Numbered from the stretch's first letter, positions 43,750-52,099 are shown. The stretch is DNA of 64,000 nucleotides from Sporolactobacillus kofuensis (GCF_042660205.1 NZ_JBHSTQ010000001.1:186001-250000); one strand, 5' to 3'. The notes: generated by a model not told the origin, from the sequence alone. Translations and numbers: made by a program.

Positions 43750-43752
43750 CGG

Positions 43753-45189
43753 TTAACCTCCTTCCTCGGCTTTTTTCTTAGCTGCTTCTGCTTTCATGTA
43801 TTCTATCCATGCTAGGCCTTGACCTCGCTTGTTCATTTGATTAATGGCTTGCGTCATTGCATCGACTTGGTCATCATGAAGACCATTCGGAAATACAGTG
43901 GCTTCCTCCACAAAATCATTGATCCATGGTGCAATAGATGGATCCGGCAAGTAAACATTACCGGCTTCCACGTCCGGACTCACAGCGGATGCCCGGGCAA
44001 CCTTACCACCTTCTGGATTCACAGCGATGATGCCGCTGATTTCCGACTGTAACGTCTGAATAACCGCTGATCCATTGGCTTTGTCTTCAATGTACTTGGC
44101 GTGTGCCTCTGGATACTTAGCTGTTAAGTTCCTTATTGCTTGAACTGTTGCTGGAAATCCCATTTTGTCACGGACTTGATCGATCAGGTATTTATTTGCT
44201 CCAGAACGTCCCCAAACATGGCCAACAACATAGTCATTGTCTGCATTGTCTTTGAATGTACAGTCTCAAGACTCTACAATCTCTTCAAAACTCCCAGGTA
44301 GTGACTTATAATAATTCCACCATTTACGATTAAAGATATTGCCACTTTCGGGTGAAGGGCGCTGTTGAAAAAGGGCTGCCCACGTACGCGAGCCAACTTC
44401 GACTTTTTTGTTTTTTGCCCATTCCTCGTCGTATCCGAGTTCCGGACACAGAGCCTCTCCCGGCTTACGATTCAACAAATCATCGTTATCCTCTGCAATA
44501 GCTGGTAGACGCAGCCTAATCCACTTTCTAGGGCTGTTATTGAGCAGACGACCAATAATGTCATCTTCATGCCAACGTGTCATAATGACGATGACAGATG
44601 CCCCTTTGTGCAGACGGGTTGACAAGGTGCTTTCCCATTCGTCCCACACCTTGTCACGAATCGTCTTGCTGTTAGCTTCTTCAGCGTTTTTAAACGGGTC
44701 GTCAATAATCATCAGGTCGGCACCTTCACCGGTGATGGATCCTCCAATACCAGTCGACAACATGCCTCCACGATGTTCGGATAGTGACCAGTTATTGCTC
44801 GCTGCATTGGCTTGAGATAGTTCCACGCCAAACAGGTCATTGCCAAACTCTACAACCTTCTCACGGTTTCGCCGTCCGAACTTTCGAGCCAACGAATCCG
44901 AATACGATGCCACAATCACATGCTTATCTGGATTTTTGGAAACAAAAAAAGACGGAAACGATTCAGTTACCGTCATCGATTTACCATGCCGAGGAGGCAT
45001 TTCAATCATAATGTACCTTTGTTTGCCGTCTGATATGGGTTGCAACTCTTTACAAATGAGTTCTGTATGCCTGTAGTGCTGATAGTGCCCTCTATGGACA
45101 AATTCCACATAGTCTCGATAGGAGCGCCGGCAAAGCTCTTTCTTAGCTAAAGCAGCAATAGCATAGCGCTGATCACTCGTTATCTTCAT
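43753..45189 (-). pseudogene. Terminase large subunit, interrupted by an in-frame TGA
   Basis: One reading frame encodes an ATPase half (Walker A PPRHGKS, Walker B DLMIIDDPF, MTRWHEDD) to residue 307, then a TGA (44266-44268), then an open in-frame continuation: DCTFKDNADNDYVVGHVWG, KYLIDQVRDKMGFPATV and the nuclease part ending DDQVDAMTQ. Relatives have S-W-D at the junction, so TGA replaces TGG (Trp) and removes the RNase H-like nuclease that cuts the concatemer. Packaging should fail unless the stop is read through. An internal ATG at 44163 could give a separate C-terminal fragment. Confidence 0.9.
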
Positions 45190-45631
45190 GGGCGAGTCGC
45201 CTCAGTTCATCAATAGATAAGCCAGACAAATCGATGTGGTTGTTCATGCTACCACTATGTTCAACCTCTTGCTTATCCTTCCAAACATCACGCTTTCTAT
45301 TTTTCAGCCAGAATATTTGCGCGGTGACGTTTGGTTTCTCATACTTTTCAACTTCAACAACATCGCCCTTATTTGTAACAGCATCTTCCATGTAACGAAA
45401 CCCTAATGCCGATTTAAGCAATGCATTTTCAACCTCTCGGTCAACAACCTCTTTACCTTTTTTTAAGGCCTCCGATAACTCCGAATGTTTCTTCTTCCAT
45501 TCATACAAAGTGGATGGCACGATGCCCATGTTATGTGCAATTTGTTCATCAGACAGACCGTCACGTGCCCACCCCTGAATTTTTATTAACCCTTCTTCAG
45601 TTATCCACTCCTGATATTTTCCTTTAGCCAT
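45173..45631 (-). CDS. Terminase small subunit
   Basis: 152 residues with an N-terminal helix-turn-helix (GLSDEQIAHNMGIVPSTLYE) and the continuation KKGKEVVDREVENALLKSAL, then TAQIFWLKNRKRDVWKDKQE, characteristic of DNA-recognising small terminases. It overlaps the start of the large subunit by 17 bp. Confidence 0.92.
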   Translation of the reverse strand: MAKGKYQEWITEEGLIKIQGWARDGLSDEQIAHNMGIVPSTLYEWKKKHSELSEALKKGKEVVDREVENALLKSALGFRYMEDAVTNKGDVVEVEKYEKPNVTAQIFWLKNRKRDVWKDKQEVEHSGSMNNHIDLSGLSIDELRRLAHEDNE

Positions 45632-45670
45632 TTCACGTCACCCACCTCCGGATAACCTTCGTTTGTTTAA

Positions 45671-45913
45671 TCAGAATTCGTAAGCATCCTCAATCAATTT
45701 GTCTTTGCCCATCTCCATCAAGCCAACAGCACGAGGATATGGCATCGTATTATTGACATAATGTATCTGGTTGTCGTCGTTCTCCATTACAGCAATGATA
45801 TTTTTCACTTCACCGCTTTTAACTGCATCCATAATGTTTTGAGCAATCATCAATGGTGTTATCTTATCAGCCTGTGACTTGTCTATGAGCAACTCAGAAA
45901 ATTTCTTTGCCAC
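45671..45913 (-). CDS. Hypothetical phage protein (80 aa)
   Basis: MAKKFSELLIDKSQADKITP; ITVMEND-like core (IIAVMENDDNQIHYVNNTMP). An alpha/beta small protein upstream of the terminase genes. No family recognised. Confidence 0.65.
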   Translation of the reverse strand: MAKKFSELLIDKSQADKITPLMIAQNIMDAVKSGEVKNIIAVMENDDNQIHYVNNTMPYPRAVGLMEMGKDKLIEDAYEF

Positions 45914-45941
45914 GCTACCATCTCCTCAAATAAAGAACGGT

Positions 45942-46055
45942 TTAGTGTTCTGCCTTCCACCCATTTTTCTTTATGCACCTCAGGAACGGGCACAGCCCTT
46001 CCCGATCCAACCACAAACAGCCTTTACATCCATGTTCCGGATCTTTAATCTTCAT
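45942..46055 (-). CDS. 37-residue Cys-rich zinc-ribbon-like protein
   Basis: From ATG 46055 behind AAAGGAGGG it reads MKIKDPEHGCKGCLWLDREG then LCPFLRCIKK. Two Cys pairs (CxxC and CxxxxC) suggest a small zinc-binding knuckle. It is the first gene after the candidate late promoter and terminator. Confidence 0.6.
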   Translation of the reverse strand: MKIKDPEHGCKGCLWLDREGLCPFLRCIKKNGWKAEH

Positions 46056-46084
46056 GCCATGCCCTCCTTTGTGCAAAATAAAAA

Positions 46085-46100
46085 GGACGCCTAAGCGTCC
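46085..46100 (-). terminator. Terminator between ArpU genes and late genes
   Basis: GGACGC TTAG GCGTCC, then TTTTTATTTTG on the minus strand. It lies just downstream of a candidate late promoter, so it may be a point of antitermination. Confidence 0.85.
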
Positions 46101-46123
46101 CAGTCCGTACTTCGTCTACTATC

Positions 46124-46178
46124 ATCATAACAGGATTTTCTTACCACTAGAGCTCAATATTGGTTCATAAATGGTTCA
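46124..46178 (-). promoter_or_regulatory. Candidate late promoter with activator repeats
   Basis: The minus strand has an extended -10 TGTTATGAT (46132-46124). Upstream are two direct TGAACCA repeats (46178-46172 and 46167-46161) spaced 11 bp, one helical turn. This fits an activator-dependent promoter for the late genes; ArpU is the nearest candidate activator. Confidence 0.5.
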
Positions 46179-46186
46179 AAAAAGTG

Positions 46187-46561
46187 TCATTTTCCTTCAT
46201 ATTTTGCTTTCAGCCGTTCATACTGCATACGTTCTTGCTTTTCTTTATCAATTTCTAATTTCTTCATACGTTCATCGCGAAGTTTTTTCTCTCGTTCTTC
46301 AAATTCTCGAAGATCAAACCCCTCCTTTTTCATTCGTTCGACCAATCGGCTATTAGTGCTTCTACTCAATCTTTGCAAAACGTTGTACTTGTTCAATACA
46401 TGAATTGTAGGATCTTCATCTTCTAATTCATCATAATCAAACTCTGCCATCATTATGTGACCATCGTCAGTTGCGATTGTTATTTGATCTGCATACTTGC
46501 CTGCATCGATGAAAGTAATTGTTCTTCCGACCATGTTGAATGGATCATTTTCTATTTTCAT
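46187..46561 (-). CDS. Hypothetical phage protein (124 aa)
   Basis: A beta-rich N-terminal part (VGRTITFIDAGKYADQITIA) is followed by a long, charged helix (FEEREKKLRDERMKKLEIDK). It overlaps the ArpU gene by ATGA. The coiled C terminus suggests a protein-contact role; function unknown. Confidence 0.7.
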   Translation of the reverse strand: MKIENDPFNMVGRTITFIDAGKYADQITIATDDGHIMMAEFDYDELEDEDPTIHVLNKYNVLQRLSRSTNSRLVERMKKEGFDLREFEEREKKLRDERMKKLEIDKEKQERMQYERLKAKYEGK

Positions 46562-47016
46562 GCATACTCCCTCACTTCCTGATATTCTTCCATCTTCAGT
46601 GACACAGCCATCTTCACAAGAATGATTTTCTTCTTTCTCTTGTACGTCGATGCGCTCATGCCCATATTGATGTAGGTCATCTTATCGTTCCAGTCCGTAG
46701 GTGCCATGTACCGTGCGATAATCAATTCTTGTTCTTCCGGAAACAGCTGACTCTTTGCATATTCTACTTTTTCGATGATTTCCTTCCTACGCGCTCTCTC
46801 ATCCACATTATGAGTGGCGCATGTTTCCGTATCAGAATGAAATCCATTCGTGTAGGACGGCGGTGTGAGACTCCAGGACACGGTAATTTTTGGCTGTCTG
46901 ATATTTGGTTCCCTTAATCGCATCCATTGGTACTTTTCGAGCAAGGATTCCATTTTGTTCTTTGTCTTTTTTATATCTATCTCTGGAAATAGTTCATAAG
47001 CTGTTATCAGTTTCAC
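46558..47016 (-). CDS. ArpU-family late transcription regulator
   Basis: 152 residues matching the ArpU/RinA-like sigma-factor-fold family: MESLLEKYQWMRLREPNIRQ, YAKSQLFPEEQELIIARYM, and an HTH-like end (MTYINMGMSASTYKRKKKII). ArpU-type proteins switch on late phage genes. The structural genes begin just downstream. Confidence 0.88.
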   Translation of the reverse strand: MKLITAYELFPEIDIKKTKNKMESLLEKYQWMRLREPNIRQPKITVSWSLTPPSYTNGFHSDTETCATHNVDERARRKEIIEKVEYAKSQLFPEEQELIIARYMAPTDWNDKMTYINMGMSASTYKRKKKIILVKMAVSLKMEEYQEVREYA

Positions 47017-47078
47017 GGTTATCCCTCCTAATGTGGTAAAATTAGGTATCAGCTACGGTCGGAGGGATCCGATCTTTT

Positions 47079-47249
47079 TTATTTTCTGTCTGAATCAAAG
47101 TAAAACGTTGGTCTATATCCTTTGAAAAATGGTTCTTCACATTCTTCTAAAACTTCGCCATCTGCCATGTAGCCACATGAGGGACATTCATATATTCCTT
47201 GATTCCAATGTTCCATTTCTTCACCACAATTAGGACAAATATGATCCAT
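47079..47249 (-). CDS. Small zinc-ribbon protein (56 aa)
   Basis: ATG 47249 behind GAAGGAG. Reads MDHICPNCGEEMEHW, then YECPSCGYMADGE: two CPxCG knuckles form a rubredoxin-like zinc ribbon. Probably nucleic-acid or protein binding; function unknown. Confidence 0.72.
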   Translation of the reverse strand: MDHICPNCGEEMEHWNQGIYECPSCGYMADGEVLEECEEPFFKGYRPTFYFDSDRK

Positions 47250-47285
47250 TCTTATCTCTCCTTCGCAATAGTGTCGAATTGCGAA

Positions 47286-47423
47286 TTAATTATTTTTTTC
47301 TTTGATATAGAGAATGGTAAAACCATCTTCTTCAAGGTCTTTCTTGACACTTTCCACCGTTCCTATTTCAATCTCTAATCCTCTTGGAATGTCGTTCTTA
47401 TCAATACCAAAAACACTAATCAA
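47286..47423 (-). CDS. Small hypothetical protein (45 aa)
   Basis: TTG 47423 behind AAAGGAGTG. Reads MISVFGIDKNDIPRGLEIEI then SVKKDLEEDGFTILYIKEK. No family recognised. In line with the other small early genes. Confidence 0.5.
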   Translation of the reverse strand: MISVFGIDKNDIPRGLEIEIGTVESVKKDLEEDGFTILYIKEKNN

Positions 47424-47454
47424 TTCCTGTTCACTCCTTTTTTCACATTAGCTG

Positions 47455-47628
47455 TCAACCGCGCCACTCGTACCCATCACCACTGGATATCAGCACCCCA
47501 TGCCGCTTACTGTACGGCACCAGTTGCCGTGCTGTCTGCTTGTTTATGCCATCTTCAAATACTGTGATCACTGTCAATAACTCGTTCTCTGACGTCCTGC
47601 TGAGGTGTTCAACCACTCTCCGGCTCAC
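47455..47628 (-). CDS. Small hypothetical protein (57 aa)
   Basis: A GTG start inside the 3' end of the RusA gene; reads SRRVVEHLSRTSENELLTVI then SKRHGVLISSGDGYEWRG. The compact helix-helix-hairpin pattern and 20-bp overlap suggest a coupled gene. No clear ribosome site. Confidence 0.45.
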   Translation of the reverse strand: MSRRVVEHLSRTSENELLTVITVFEDGINKQTARQLVPYSKRHGVLISSGDGYEWRG

Positions 47629-48061
47629 AGGTAATCACCTCGTCCAATTCAAAGATTTTCGCTTCAATTCGTGGATCGTCGCTGTAATATTCCTTGGCAT
47701 TCAGTTCCACAATCTGATTGTCATCTTCCCAAATGATTCCGTTCATGGCGTCGAGTATTAGCTTTATTTTGTTGTCGATATCTGGCTTAACCGTCGGACG
47801 AATCATTCCCTTTGATTTGGCTTCTCTCTCCTTCTTGCTAAGGCTCTTTTGCATCTTTCGATAGATTGTAAGATTAACACTGATCGCCCCTGATAACGGC
47901 TCCTGATGCGTTAGAAATCGAATGAGTTTTTGCATGTCTTTCTTTTCTTTGGCATTTGGGTTGTAGGTCGTTGTCTTATGTGTAAATTTATTTGTAACAG
48001 TTCGTGGACGCCCTTGCCCGTGATAGTCACCGGGGATGGTTAATTCAATCACTGAATCCAC
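47609..48061 (-). CDS. RusA-family Holliday junction resolvase
   Basis: 150 residues with IPGDYHGQGRPRTV, SGAISVNLTIYRKM and the acidic catalytic motif RPTVKPDIDNKIKLILDAMN plus IWEDDNQIVEL. RusA enzymes cut four-way junctions as dimers and suit phage DNA processing before packaging. Confidence 0.93.
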   Translation of the reverse strand: MDSVIELTIPGDYHGQGRPRTVTNKFTHKTTTYNPNAKEKKDMQKLIRFLTHQEPLSGAISVNLTIYRKMQKSLSKKEREAKSKGMIRPTVKPDIDNKIKLILDAMNGIIWEDDNQIVELNAKEYYSDDPRIEAKIFELDEVITCEPESG

Positions 48062-48363
48062 TCCTTTTGGCGTAGACGTTCGGGATACATTACCTTTCCG
48101 GGTGGTCCATATTTCTTATGGCATTCGTCCAGATCCATAAAGTAAGTTTTAACCTCGCCATTTGCCTTGCTCAGATGCCGTTCAAACGGTCGTTTATTTG
48201 TTCTTCTGCCTTCCCCTTTAGGTGTGCTTACTGCTTCTTCTAGTGTCCAGTGCTGCACGATTACACGGTTGCTCACGTTGCTTTGGTTCAGATGATTCTG
48301 CTCCATTTGTTTGAGTAGTTCACCGTCTACTAATTTGCCGCGAACATGGAATGGTTTAGGCAT
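48049..48363 (-). CDS. Hypothetical phage protein (104 aa)
   Basis: Start ATG 48363 (GGGAGG site) overlaps the dUTPase stop (TGATG). Sequence MPKPFHVRGKLVDGELLKQM, and TYFMDLDECHKKYGPPGKVM. The region before RusA often holds such genes; function unknown. Confidence 0.7.
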   Translation of the reverse strand: MPKPFHVRGKLVDGELLKQMEQNHLNQSNVSNRVIVQHWTLEEAVSTPKGEGRRTNKRPFERHLSKANGEVKTYFMDLDECHKKYGPPGKVMYPERLRQKEWIQ

Positions 48364-48854
48364 CAGTAATTCGCCTCCCACCGTTTGTGGTTCTTCTCAT
48401 GTTTTGCAAAGTAAGCAACTTCAATTTGATTGTCCGTTATGCCGAGCATGTGACCGAGCTTGATAAACTCTGTAAACAGCGTGATGTATGATGAATAATC
48501 TTGGGTGTATGTAAACGCTCCGACTGATTGAAATACCGCGTTCAGCTGCTGCATGATGGTTCGTTCGGTCAATTCGTCCGGATAGACTTCGGTTAAGTGA
48601 TAGCCGAGCACATTGCCTAAACTCAGGATGAAGTGAATCCCGTCTGAATGTTCCTCAACCATTTTGCTTCGATCAATTAATGAATGTTCTTTCCAGTACT
48701 TCCAATGTGGTTGAACCTCTTGAGCAAGCTCACCGACTTCGACAAACAAAGCAAGAATCTGATTTTGTATGATGTCTTCGTGCTTGATGCCTTTCTTCGC
48801 AAAGAGGTAACTGTCCAGTTCCTCTTGCTCTTTAAACAAGTTTGTTAGATTCAT
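48363..48854 (-). CDS. dUTP diphosphatase, dimeric (MazG-like) type
   Basis: 163 residues fitting the all-alpha dUTPase: NQILALFVEVGELAQEVQPH (Glu ligands) and KMVEEHSDGIHFILSLGNVL (EExxD pair), then a C-terminal KNHKRW. It hydrolyses dUTP to dUMP, keeping uracil out of phage DNA and feeding dTMP synthesis. Confidence 0.9.
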   Translation of the reverse strand: MNLTNLFKEQEELDSYLFAKKGIKHEDIIQNQILALFVEVGELAQEVQPHWKYWKEHSLIDRSKMVEEHSDGIHFILSLGNVLGYHLTEVYPDELTERTIMQQLNAVFQSVGAFTYTQDYSSYITLFTEFIKLGHMLGITDNQIEVAYFAKHEKNHKRWEANY

Positions 48855-49225
48855 TGTTTATCACTCTCCTTGAGCCAATCCGCAACGTCAGGATACTCTT
48901 TGGCGATTATTTCAATAGCTAATAGAATGCCAGTACGAGTTGCAACGCCAACATCTGACTTAGTTCCGAATGATTTATACGCCTTTTCCATTTCTTCCCT
49001 CGGCGACATCGGATTGACGATCTTCTTGCCACTTTGCAGTGCGGCGATCCAATTCTCAATTTGATCAATCGTAATCCGTTCACCGTCACTTGTATCAATG
49101 GCGCGATACAAGTTATCTACCATGTCAACTTTGGCATCTATGTCCGTCCATTTATCACGGTCATTCAGTTCTGCCAATGCATCACATGACACTTTATTTT
49201 TCAGTCGATACACATCTTCACTCAT
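48851..49225 (-). CDS. Hypothetical phage protein (124 aa)
   Basis: Charged helical protein (MSEDVYRLKNKVSCDALAEL; WIAALQSGKKIVNPMSPREE; AIEIIAKEYPDVADWLKESD). It overlaps both neighbours by a few bases, so is part of the early operon. No family recognised. Confidence 0.7.
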   Translation of the reverse strand: MSEDVYRLKNKVSCDALAELNDRDKWTDIDAKVDMVDNLYRAIDTSDGERITIDQIENWIAALQSGKKIVNPMSPREEMEKAYKSFGTKSDVGVATRTGILLAIEIIAKEYPDVADWLKESDKQ

Positions 49226-49499
49226 CGCTCTTGCTCCCTTCCGCGTTCGGATGCATCAAATCTTGTTCCCATGGCAACTGGTCATATTTAACAATTGTTT
49301 GCCGCTGTGCCTCCTCAATCTTCTGTTTGATCTCGTCATAGGATTCAGAGCAGTAGATACAGCGTTGATCAAAAGTATGGACTGTGCTTTGAGTATCTGT
49401 TTCCTCCAATTCATCTGCTCGAACACTGCAAATCTGATTGATATTTATTAATCTTGTTTGCTTGTCAAGATGTATTTCAATAAATCCCTTCATCCCCAT
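49218..49499 (-). CDS. Hypothetical phage protein, FlbD-like start
   Basis: 93 residues. The N-terminal MKGFIEIHLDKQTRLININQ and later CSESYDEIKQKIEEAQ resemble the short FlbD-like/phage family of beta-hairpin plus helix proteins. There is a CIYC pair mid-protein. Function unknown. Confidence 0.65.
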   Translation of the reverse strand: MGMKGFIEIHLDKQTRLININQICSVRADELEETDTQSTVHTFDQRCIYCSESYDEIKQKIEEAQRQTIVKYDQLPWEQDLMHPNAEGSKSDE

Positions 49500-49771
49500 A
49501 GCCCCTTTTCTCGTGGCTCTATACGCCGTTTTAAACTCAAATCCATAATGAGTATTCCTAAATCCTTCTGTGGCCTGTGAAAGTGCCCTGATAGACGCAT
49601 AATGGATGCTCCATCATTCCACATTTTGATAAATTCATTCACCTCTGACTTAGACCATTGAAAATTAATGATTCCGTCATCCAACGCGGTGTAGGTTTCA
49701 TCACGCTTATTCTTTAACCACGCTGCTTCAATCCTTTTCTTAGCTAGTTCGTCTGATTCGACCATCGCCAT
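49490..49771 (-). CDS. Hypothetical phage protein (93 aa)
   Basis: Start ATG 49771 (GAGGAG about 10 bases upstream). Contains WSKSEVNEFIKMWNDGASIM then RLSGHFHRPQKDLGILIMDL, a helix-turn-helix-like pattern reminiscent of terminase-small/DNA-binding folds. Unassigned. Confidence 0.65.
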   Translation of the reverse strand: MAMVESDELAKKRIEAAWLKNKRDETYTALDDGIINFQWSKSEVNEFIKMWNDGASIMRLSGHFHRPQKDLGILIMDLSLKRRIEPREKGLWG

Positions 49772-49895
49772 GAGCAACACACTCCTCTATTTCCTGCTTT
49801 AGATCAGCAAGCCATTTTGCATCGTCACATTCAACTATTGGTCCGTTTCCTGTAACCTGAATGACACCAGGCATTAGGTAGTGGGCTTGGTTCAT
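49740..49895 (-). CDS. Small hypothetical protein (51 aa)
   Basis: ATG 49895 behind GGAAAGGGTGA. Reads MNQAHYLMPGVIQVTGNGPI then DDAKWLADLKQEIEECVAHG. It overlaps the next gene by 32 bp. No family recognised. Confidence 0.5.
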   Translation of the reverse strand: MNQAHYLMPGVIQVTGNGPIVECDDAKWLADLKQEIEECVAHGDGRIRRTS

Positions 49896-49917
49896 TGGAT
49901 CACCCTTTCCTCAACCA

Positions 49918-50781
49918 TCAAAATTCCAACGTACTTGATCTATGGTCTTTCGTATTTTTGAACACAATTTGAACAATGTTCCTACTGAACCTGCTGATTA
50001 CTTTTCCGTCATACATTTTCTGTAGCTGATCACTTGTTAAATTAGTTGTGATGATCGTTGTCTTATCCTGTCTTGCTGTTGATATTGCTCGGAGAATACG
50101 ATGCACAAAGTCTGATGCTTGCTTATCTGTGCCAATAGCACCTGTTTCCGCTCCTAAGTCGTCAATCACTAGATAGTCAACATTAGAAAGCAGATCAACG
50201 TACTTTTGCTCTGCATCACCTTTATTGATATCTCGATAACTGCCACGGATTTCACGAAGCATGTCATCAAAATCAATGAATAAGCACTGATATCCGGCAT
50301 GTTCTGGATCGTTACTTTCGTCTACTGCGCGCATCAACCGTGATTTTCCTTTTTCGTTCATGTTACGAAGAATACTCATGGCTAAATGACTTTTTCCTGC
50401 TCCGGGTACGCCTGCTAACCATAAGTTCATGGTCTCACCCTGCATTAGTCGCTGAAAACACTTGATTGCTAGGTTTTTGTTATCTTCTTGCTCCTCTTGA
50501 GTGGATTCGTAGTTTCCAAATGTGGCATCAAGCAGCGTTTGATCAGGAATCAAACTTCTTTCTTCAAGTACCCCGTATGTTTTTCTTAGGCGCTGCATAC
50601 GATAGGCATTAAGGGACAACTCGTTGTTCTCTTTTTCTATGATTGCCCGTGCACATTCTGGACAAAATTCTCCGGCAGGTGTGTGCATCATGATGACTGG
50701 ATGAGGATGTTTGTGGCATACGTTTTGGCTTTTAGAAATCGAAGATTGTATTTTTTCTGGCAAAGTTTCGGTTAGGTCCAT
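49918..50781 (-). CDS. DnaC/DnaI-like helicase loader
   Basis: 287 residues. The N-terminal part carries CHKHPHPVIMMHTP and CPECARAII, a likely zinc knuckle. The AAA+ part has Walker A GVPGAGKS, Walker B DYLVIDDLG and the DnaC signature at the C terminus (ISRFSRN). It loads the replicative helicase at the phage origin. It overlaps the replisome organizer gene. Confidence 0.92.
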   Translation of the reverse strand: MDLTETLPEKIQSSISKSQNVCHKHPHPVIMMHTPAGEFCPECARAIIEKENNELSLNAYRMQRLRKTYGVLEERSLIPDQTLLDATFGNYESTQEEQEDNKNLAIKCFQRLMQGETMNLWLAGVPGAGKSHLAMSILRNMNEKGKSRLMRAVDESNDPEHAGYQCLFIDFDDMLREIRGSYRDINKGDAEQKYVDLLSNVDYLVIDDLGAETGAIGTDKQASDFVHRILRAISTARQDKTTIITTNLTSDQLQKMYDGKVISRFSRNIVQIVFKNTKDHRSSTLEF

Positions 50782-51604
50782 CGGTCATCGCTCCCTCATT
50801 TAAATAATTCTCAAAGTGGCGATCAGCAAATAACGTTTCAGGCTTCAAATTGTGCTTCATTTTATTATCTTTGAACCACTGAGCCTTTTTTAGATCAATG
50901 ACATTCTTACAATCAGTAACCGTATAGCCTTCTTTTAATCTTTCAGCTATCTTTCGTTCACGATACTTGCAGCCTTTTGTTTCTGCTGCTATTGGAAGTT
51001 TTGAATTTGTTTGTTCGTTAAAATAAGTGATTATTTCTCTAACTTCCTGCATATATTTTTCAGAGAAAGATATTTTATCTTTTCTTTTTTTCTCTTTATC
51101 TCTTTCTTTATCTCTTTCTTTATCTCTTTCTTTATCTATATCTATATCTATATCTCTTTCTATATCTGTATCGTCACTCAACGTCACAGTGACGTCACTT
51201 TTTGTTTTATCGATCTGCTTTTTCCTTTCCCTATAGGCTTTTTGCCGTTTTCGATGAAGCAATTTTGCTCGTTCCATACCCTCGATATTCTGATAAATGT
51301 CCCAATTTTTAATATGAATTGCTCCATCTTCCATAACTTCGATCATTTGGTATCGTTTGAACGTTTCAAGAGCCAACCGAACCGTATTCAAAGGGCGATT
51401 GAAGATTGTTGCCATTTCTTCTGTTGTCATTGGAACATTTTCAGTCAGCATAATGAATCCACCGGCATTTGCTCTTCCTGCATAGGCAAGCAATTTCACC
51501 CAGACAACTATGATTGTGTCTGCATCTGGCAATGATTCAATCAATCGGATCTTTTCATTGTCAAACATGTCTGTTTTTAATTTGATCCAGGTTATTTCGG
51601 ACAT
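50732..51604 (-). CDS. Phage replisome organizer (DnaD-like)
   Basis: About 290 residues from ATG 51604. The N-terminal winged helix (ITWIKLKTDMFDNEKIRLIE; PMTTEEMATIFNRPLNTVRL) fits Rep_Org_N. A linker of DKER and DI repeats (51091-51170 in DNA) follows, then the C-terminal DnaD/phage domain (FNEQTNSKLPIAAETKGCKY; FKDNKMKHNLKPETLF). Such proteins bind the origin, which often lies inside the gene, and recruit the helicase loader encoded next. Confidence 0.9.
   Translation of the reverse strand: MSEITWIKLKTDMFDNEKIRLIESLPDADTIIVVWVKLLAYAGRANAGGFIMLTENVPMTTEEMATIFNRPLNTVRLALETFKRYQMIEVMEDGAIHIKNWDIYQNIEGMERAKLLHRKRQKAYRERKKQIDKTKSDVTVTLSDDTDIERDIDIDIDKERDKERDKERDKEKKRKDKISFSEKYMQEVREIITYFNEQTNSKLPIAAETKGCKYRERKIAERLKEGYTVTDCKNVIDLKKAQWFKDNKMKHNLKPETLFADRHFENYLNEGAMTDGPNRNFARKNTIFDF
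51091..51170 (-). repeat. Short tandem repeats inside the replisome organizer gene
   Basis: On the minus strand GATAAAGAAAGA repeats about three times, next to GATATA hexamers. The units are multiples of 3 and preserve the frame as DKER and DI residues between two domains. This is a plausible iteron-type origin or an unstable linker. Confidence 0.65.
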
Positions 51605-51608
51605 GAAA

Positions 51609-51938
51609 TCATGCCCCCTCATCCCATTGATCTTTGTAGTAGTTAGCACCGTACCGTTCTTCAAACTTCCGTTGCCATTCATTGATCAATCTTTGGTGCG
51701 TCTGCACGTTTTGATGACATATCCAACAGAGCAGCACTCCGTTGGTATACACTCCTCGTCCACCTTGTCCACGTCCTTTCACGTGGTGGATCTGCAAGCC
51801 TACATGACTTCCACACATTTGGCATTCATCATTGTCTCGTTCTCTTATTTGATTCCGTACACGGTTGCTGAACTCTGATCTAGCACCCCATGTTGGCTTT
51901 AATCTCTTATGCTTCGGTTTTGGCACGGATATCCCCAT
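51609..51938 (-). CDS. HNH endonuclease family protein
   Basis: 109 residues with the HNH core: CQMCGSHVGLQIHHVKGRGQ, GVYTNGVLLCWICHQNVQTH (CxxC ... HH ... N ... CxxC). It sits in the replication cluster rather than beside terminase, so its role could be recombination, a domesticated homing nuclease, or help in packaging. Confidence 0.88.
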   Translation of the reverse strand: MGISVPKPKHKRLKPTWGARSEFSNRVRNQIRERDNDECQMCGSHVGLQIHHVKGRGQGGRGVYTNGVLLCWICHQNVQTHQRLINEWQRKFEERYGANYYKDQWDEGA

Positions 51939-51943
51939 TGGTT

Positions 51944-52099
51944 TCACTCCCTCTTTTCACATACAATCCAGTAAGGACGATGTATTCTGATTGGTTTTAA
52001 GTCCGGGTCCATCTTTCTGATATAGTTTGCAACTACTTCTTTGAATTGGTCACTTGGTAATGACCAAAAGTTATAAGGAATGCTGATGTGGTATTCCAT
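51944..52099 (-). CDS. Small hypothetical protein (51 aa)
   Basis: ATG 52099 overlaps the preceding stop (TGATG). Reads MEYHISIPYNFWSLPSDQFK then PIRIHRPYWIVCEKRE. Translationally coupled to the recombination gene. No family recognised. Confidence 0.55.
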   Translation of the reverse strand: MEYHISIPYNFWSLPSDQFKEVVANYIRKMDPDLKPIRIHRPYWIVCEKRE

